DNA from: Beta vulgaris subsp. vulgaris
Lineage: Eukaryota; Streptophyta; Magnoliopsida; Caryophyllales; Amaranthaceae
Direction: 5' to 3'
Assembly (NCBI RefSeq): GCF_026745355.1
Contig: NC_079202.1
Span: 62,028,806 to 62,092,805, forward strand
Length of the DNA: 64,000 bases
The notes beneath the pieces are model-generated. The model had not been told where the DNA came from. It worked only from the letters and a program-made list of their open reading frames with translations, and made no database searches. Made by a program: the position numbers and the translations under genes. This document shows, in pieces, positions 59,175 to 64,000 of the stretch (position 1 is the stretch's first letter; each line of letters starts with the position of its first letter).

Positions 59175-59419
59175 CTTTTGGTTGAGTTGGTGCTTTGACA
59201 TGGTATCAAGAGCCAGCGTGACAAAAAGGTCACGGGTTCGAATCTCATCCACCCCTCATTTCTCAATGGAATATTTAGCGCCAGGTATAAGGGCAACCTG
59301 TGTTGCATCCACACTTCAATCCTAAAGGGCTCTTGCGTGAGGGGACGTGATAGAGTATAAATCTATTCGTGGGACCTCAACCATCAGCTTAAACTTTTGA
59401 TTGAGTTGGTCCTTTGACA
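59175..59419 (+). mobile_element. TRIM retrotransposon fragment
   Basis: A complete 72-bp 3' LTR (59348-59419, TGATAGAGTATAAATC to CTTTGACA) is preceded by a purine-rich GTGAGGGGACG. The last 26 bp of a 5' LTR (59175-59200, CTTTTGGTTGAGTTGGTGCT) directly precede TGGTATCAAGAGCC, a primer-binding site resembling the initiator-Met tRNA complement. The rest of the 5' LTR is missing. The internal region is about 150 bp with no open frame, as in terminal-repeat retrotransposons in miniature. Confidence 0.75.
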
Positions 59420-59735
59420 CCATGAGAATTCAAACTGAAACCAAGATCATAAAATTCGTGGTGTGCTATCTTGGTATACTCTATCGACTACGGTCTACGC
59501 ATCTAATAATTTTCGATTCAAAAAAAGGCATGATGTACTCTCTTCGTTGTCAAATGGTTTTTTTAGTTTACATGTTTGTGGTCTTTAATTTTAAGTTTTG
59601 ACCATGCATACCTCGCTGGTTACATATATACTATAATGTTGATGTTCTAAAGATACAATTTCAAGATATCTAATTTCATCTTAATTTTCACATAATAATA
59701 ATACTACAAATAGTAGTGTTTTCATATAAGTATAT

Positions 59736-60020
59736 TACTCCCTCTGTCTTTTTTTATTTGCTACAAGCACTTTTTCACAAAGATCAAGGAGGGAGTGGGG
59801 ACCATTGACATAAATGGAATTAACAAAAAAACAAATAGGTAAATTGTGGGACCTATGTATTATATATGGAAACATTTACAAAATCAAGAAGGGAGTGATG
59901 GCAAATTTGTAAATAAAGTGTGAGACCTATGTACTATATGGAAATATTTGCAAATGTAGCAAATAAATTGAAACACCCCTAAATCGCAAAATGTAGCAAA
60001 TAAAAAAAGACGAATGAGTA
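59736..60020. mobile_element. Stowaway-type MITE
   Basis: Ends TACTCCCTCTGTCTTTTTTT and AAAAAAAGACGAATGAGTA with TTTGCTAC/GTAGCAAA pairing inside. It belongs to the same subfamily as the copy at 11922-12184. Confidence 0.82.
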
Positions 60021-60533
60021 TAAATTACAGTCAAAATCTGAATACGTAAAACCAAAAATATGGTTGGTTCTGAAAAACTATGGAGTAATTTAGTACTCCA
60101 TGAATAGCAAACGCACGCTTCATGGAACCGTACCCGTTGACAAATATGCTTTAATTAGGGGGACGAAATCATTTTTCTGCTATGTCAAAACAGAGACCAA
60201 ATTGCACAAATACCAGGTCAAACAATTGCATGCATCCATGTTTTTTTGTATTTTTATATACTTTTGTAATTATTCATACCTGCTGACTTTCTACTCATTT
60301 TTCTTGTTTATACTAGAAACATAGAACACAAAATAACATTTTAGAGATTTTATCACTAATAGCCCTTAACAAGTATCTTAAAAAAAGCCATTAAGTTCAC
60401 AAAATTCCTAGCAAAAGAAATAAAATAAACTAACTTAACTAGGTTTTTTTGGGGCTAGGATCTACTATTGGTTAGATTTATACTTACGTAGTTTGATGTC
60501 GTTGAACTCCATGTATGTTGTGCACATGTTAAT

Positions 60534-60855
60534 TACTCCCTCCGTTTCTTAAAGATCTTCCCACTTACTGTTCCTACAGATACCAAGAAAAATCAAGTTG
60601 TGTGGGGCATGGTGTGAGTAAAGTAGGAGAGAGAAAGGGGTTAAGATAAATAAACAAATAAAAAAAGGTGAAAGTAGGAGAGAAAAAGGGAGTAAAATTG
60701 AATTAATAATGTAATGGTGGACTATATGATAGTGACATGAGAGGGTAAATAAGGAAATTTGTTTTGCCAAATAAGGAATAAAGCAAAAGAGGGAAGATCT
60801 TTTGGAAACACCCTTAAACGAAAAGAGGGAAGATCTTTAGGAAACGGAGGGAGTA
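60534..60855. mobile_element. Stowaway-type MITE
   Basis: Ends TACTCCCTCCGTTTCTTAAA and TTTAGGAAACGGAGGGAGTA, TA borders, with GATCTTCCC/GGGAAGATC pairing. A tandem partial copy of the right arm (AAGAGGGAAGATCTTT twice, near 60787 and 60821) is present. Confidence 0.85.
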
Positions 60856-61542
60856 TCACATTGGAGAAAGTACAACAATATAAATTAGAGGAGCTACTCC
60901 TATTATTGCCAATTGGTTTTAATGTGGAACATCCTTTGAACTTGTATGTGGACCAAATTAAAAAATATTAACAATGTGTAGTTATTAGGATTCAAACACA
61001 AGACCTTTGAAATGAAATATGAGTGTTCAACTACTAATCCAATCCAATACAATTATAATGCTTAATACTTCAAAGTAAAACATAATAAAGTCTTAATTAT
61101 ATGTAATTATAACAAACAAATTTACTTTTTGATTTCTAACACTTTTATTAAGTAATAACATTCTTTTACCCTAATTAAATTGAAACCTTTATTTTAATCC
61201 CCAACTTCTTCGAAGTTTTTTTTTTGTAAAAAAACAACTCATTATAGCATATTTTCCATTTTTCAATTTCACACTAGACACAATATTACGAAAGCTAATA
61301 AAATCAATTATGAAATTTATATATAATATTATATTTGATAATTGTAAATCTGTAACTTTCCTGTGTGATCGCCCTAGCCAAAATACTATTTATTACATAT
61401 TAAGTATCTTACAATAATTACACACCATATTGAATTCATTCAAATACATACAATACGTACTTCAACTTACATATTTTTTTTAGTGAAAACCTGAGATTTA
61501 CTTCAACTTACATATACATGTTTAATAATCATAATATATTAA

Positions 61543-61796
61543 TACTCCCTCCGTTCCAAAATATAGTTCTCATTTCATTTTACAGTCTCCAATACGTACT
61601 TTGACCTACGATATCTTTTATTTCTTATTAGTAAAAAATATAAAAAGTTGATATTACGAATTTATACATTGAGACGATCTAAGAAGATCCCTCATGAAAA
61701 TGTTTTTTTTTATACATCAGTAGAATATTTGGTCAAAGTTTTTAAAATTTGACTCTCAAAATAGAAATGGGAACTATATTTTGGGACGGAGGGAGC
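61543..61796. mobile_element. Stowaway-type MITE
   Basis: Ends TACTCCCTCCGTTCCAAAAT and ATTTTGGGACGGAGGGAGCA are inverted repeats. The right border has CA rather than TA, a single substitution. Confidence 0.83.
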
Positions 61797-63307
61797 ATTA
61801 AAAATCTTAAAATAGCAAAAAAAATCCATGTAAAAATATTTTAGCAAATTGCTCAATAATTGACTTATCATAGAAATATAAAAGATAAAAAGAATACTCA
61901 CAATGATAACAAATACAGTATCTTTTTGGTACTAACAGAAGCTAAAAAGGCTTTTTGGCACATGGCCTGACCTTGGGGGGGTCATTGTTGGACTTTGGGA
62001 TCCAAACAAAAGGCCCAATAATTTCCATCTATACAACAAATCTATCACTAGCATCTTTCACTCTTACAGTACAAAATTATTCACCTCGAAATTCGTTTAA
62101 TACCTTTCTTTTTCAATGTCAATGTCTATTTACCCAAAACTCAAGGACCATTACCTTTTACGATTCTATTTCTGCAATTTCTACTAATACTAACTTTTTC
62201 ATTATTTTTACCATTTTTTATCCTCTCTTTAAATCTTCATTTACAGAATTACAGTTCTTTTGTGCAGTCCATCATTTTCATCTTTTTTCACCTTCAGTAT
62301 TGTGAGGTCCTAATCCCTTACAATAATTATGTCCCAACCCCTATACACATGTTCATATTTATAGAGGACATCTCTATTGGGGATGTTTTGGTGGCGAGGA
62401 AGGATAAATCTATATATTACTTCCTCCGTTTTGAATTACTTTCAACATTTTGATTAAAAATGTGAAAGTTTTTTGGTCAAAGTACGAGATTAAAAATTGA
62501 ATTTTATTCATGAATAGCTTGGTATAGCTGGTTAGAGTTTCAACTTGTAACAAGATTAAATCATCTTAACTTCGATGCTTAGAGATAGAGATCCTTTTTC
62601 CTTTTCGGTGTTGAATCATGCAATTTTTCAAAAGAATTTTCATTGATATAATGAATAAACACAAAATTTTAAATAATAAGAGCGTGGTTGACTCGAAATA
62701 AAACATTTTGGAAGGGGTTGTCGACCATAACTAAGATTGATCAGACTCAAGTTTATCCGAATCGAAACCGACCCAATTCGATGGTCCATTTTGACAAGTC
62801 TTTTAGACTTATTTTCAATTTAGTTCAATTCAGTCCAGTCATTCTCTACATTTCAGTTTATCTCAATTTAATTCAATTTCTTTTATTTCAAAAGAACGGG
62901 GCCTTACTTGTCTAACATCATTCTACCAAATTTTGAAAGAACAGCGAGGTAGACAACACAAAGTAGGCTAGGCTATAGCACCAAAAGAAAGGTAGGCCTA
63001 GAGCACCCCAAAAAAAGGCCTAGAGCACCAAAAGAAAAAGAAAAGTGGAGGCTAGGCAATGGAATTTCATTGGGCAAGAAAGATTGGATCATAATACGGG
63101 CCTATGTACACAGAAGCATTTGCGTATCAATAAAGCAAGCCCATAGAAACTCAAAGCTACTAAATTGGCCCAATTGCCTGTTGTACGCTCGTATCACAAA
63201 GTAGATTAAGATATTGCAAAAAAAAAAAAAAAGGCTGAACTTGTGAAGTACTAACCATTAATAAGGTACAAGTTTCTTTAACTTTCCTTTGGGGTTTGAT
63301 TCCACAA

Positions 63308-63424
63308 GGGTCTGTTCTCTTTGACATAAAACAGCTGAACTGAAATGAATAGTGATATGTGAGAATAAAAAGTATTGTCCAGAGCTGAACCGAACCGAAC
63401 TGAAAGTTGGGGGAGAACATACCC
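63308..63424. mobile_element. TTCAGTTCAG-family MITE, short 117-bp copy
   Basis: CAA target duplications flank it (63305-63307 and 63425-63427 when the element ends at 63424). Ends GGGTCTGTTCTCTTTG and GGGAGAACATACCC. The interior TAGTGATATGTGAGAATAAA and AGTATTGTCCAGAGCTGAAC matches both copies at 52.4-52.7 kb. Confidence 0.8.
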
Positions 63425-64000
63425 CAAGTACTACTTAGTTCAACATCATCTTATATGATCATTTTTTTTATATCAATAAAAATACAGTCAAGTGAAATAT
63501 GTGAATAATGCAAAAGTCAAAATATTAAACTCAACGAGAAAGTACAGAAGAAGTATATTCTATTTATACCATGTTTAATGTTATCCATGATTTACCATTG
63601 TTCAATAAACAGAAAAAGAAAAAAAATCCATAATTCACCAAATATAAATTAGCATGGGCCAGAGAATACTATTTCCACAAGTTCAAAGGTCTTTTTCAAC
63701 CAATTCCAAGGCTCCATCTGTCAAACATCTTAAACTCACACCCAATTAAACACCATAAAACTCCTATCCTAAAAGCCACATCAGCACTACCCATATCACT
63801 TCAACTCATTTGAGTGGCTCTGTGATGTTCTTTCCTTAGGAAATCAATTGCATCTCCACCTTTCACTCCCAACAAAAAATCAAGAATTCCCTTTCTATTT
63901 TCACCAATCACTTAAAAAAATTGTTGAAATTAAATCAAGACTATTAATAATCATTTATGTTCTTTTTTATTCTACTTAGCAGTTGTTTGTGTGGCCTAAC

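Larger units (their letters stand above)
56085..64000. other. intergenic stretch to the end of the window
   Basis: No gene is supported. Listed elements are a Harbinger-type MITE, a TRIM fragment, three Stowaway MITEs and two TTCAG-family traces. A frame at 58342-58695 (117 residues) has no recognisable domain and overlaps equally long minus-strand frames. The last 350 bases are C-rich on the plus strand and could be the upstream region of a gene beyond the window, but that is only a guess. Confidence 0.5.

Noticed and set aside
61955..62305. 116-residue frame starting MAHGLTLGG
   Set aside because: Composition is Phe/Ser/Thr-rich as expected from AT-rich DNA and no family features are visible.

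Overview
This window is plant nuclear DNA. The evidence is AT-rich intergenic sequence, spliced genes, dense MITEs, SINEs and other short transposons, and protein families confined to plants (a clock PRR, a PPR protein, an NDR1/HIN1-like protein, MTP1 and a subgroup Ia bHLH). The repeat content suggests Caryophyllales, perhaps Amaranthaceae, but that is inference and not proven here. I see no virus, CRISPR array, bacterial operon or candidate defence system. The most unusual sequence-level observations concern splicing and nested transposition.

Layout. 1-2286 is non-coding with two minisatellites and a tRNA-like sequence. 2287-2964 (minus) is a 67-residue SERF/4F5-family gene whose first intron is a textbook U12-type AT-AC intron. 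5178-5249 (minus) is tRNA-Cys(GCA). 7397-8818 (minus) is an intronless P-class PPR gene. 8.9-15.9 kb is a transposon graveyard: a hAT element with an 8-bp target duplication, a Stowaway MITE whose empty site survives in a sister repeat, a long-TIR MITE, a SINE split by a Harbinger-type MITE, a Helitron end and microsatellites. 16479-20793 (plus) is an eight-exon PRR9/PRR5-type clock repressor of 640 residues, with an evening element and two uORFs upstream and a 105-bp tandem duplication of its own 3' end. 24321-25295 (plus) is an NDR1/HIN1-like (LEA_2) membrane protein.

25.3-32.8 kb is intergenic with SINE, MITE and Helitron pieces. About 32.8-38.85 kb (plus) is an MTP1-type vacuolar zinc transporter with a single coding exon and long introns in the 5' UTR. 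38.9-47.8 kb is intergenic. 47848-51262 (plus) is a four-exon bHLH gene of the AtbHLH57/67/70 group, 456 residues. 51.3-64 kb has no confident gene. It holds a SINE with intact target duplications, a MITE nested in a member of its own family, a 5'-truncated LINE with a decayed RNase H, a TRIM fragment and several Stowaway MITEs.

The genes are unrelated single-copy plant housekeeping, regulatory and transport genes with no operon-like logic linking them. The spliced gene models were built by hand from reading-frame phase and splice signals, and all close in frame. UTR limits, transcription starts and the exact edges of many repeats are approximate.
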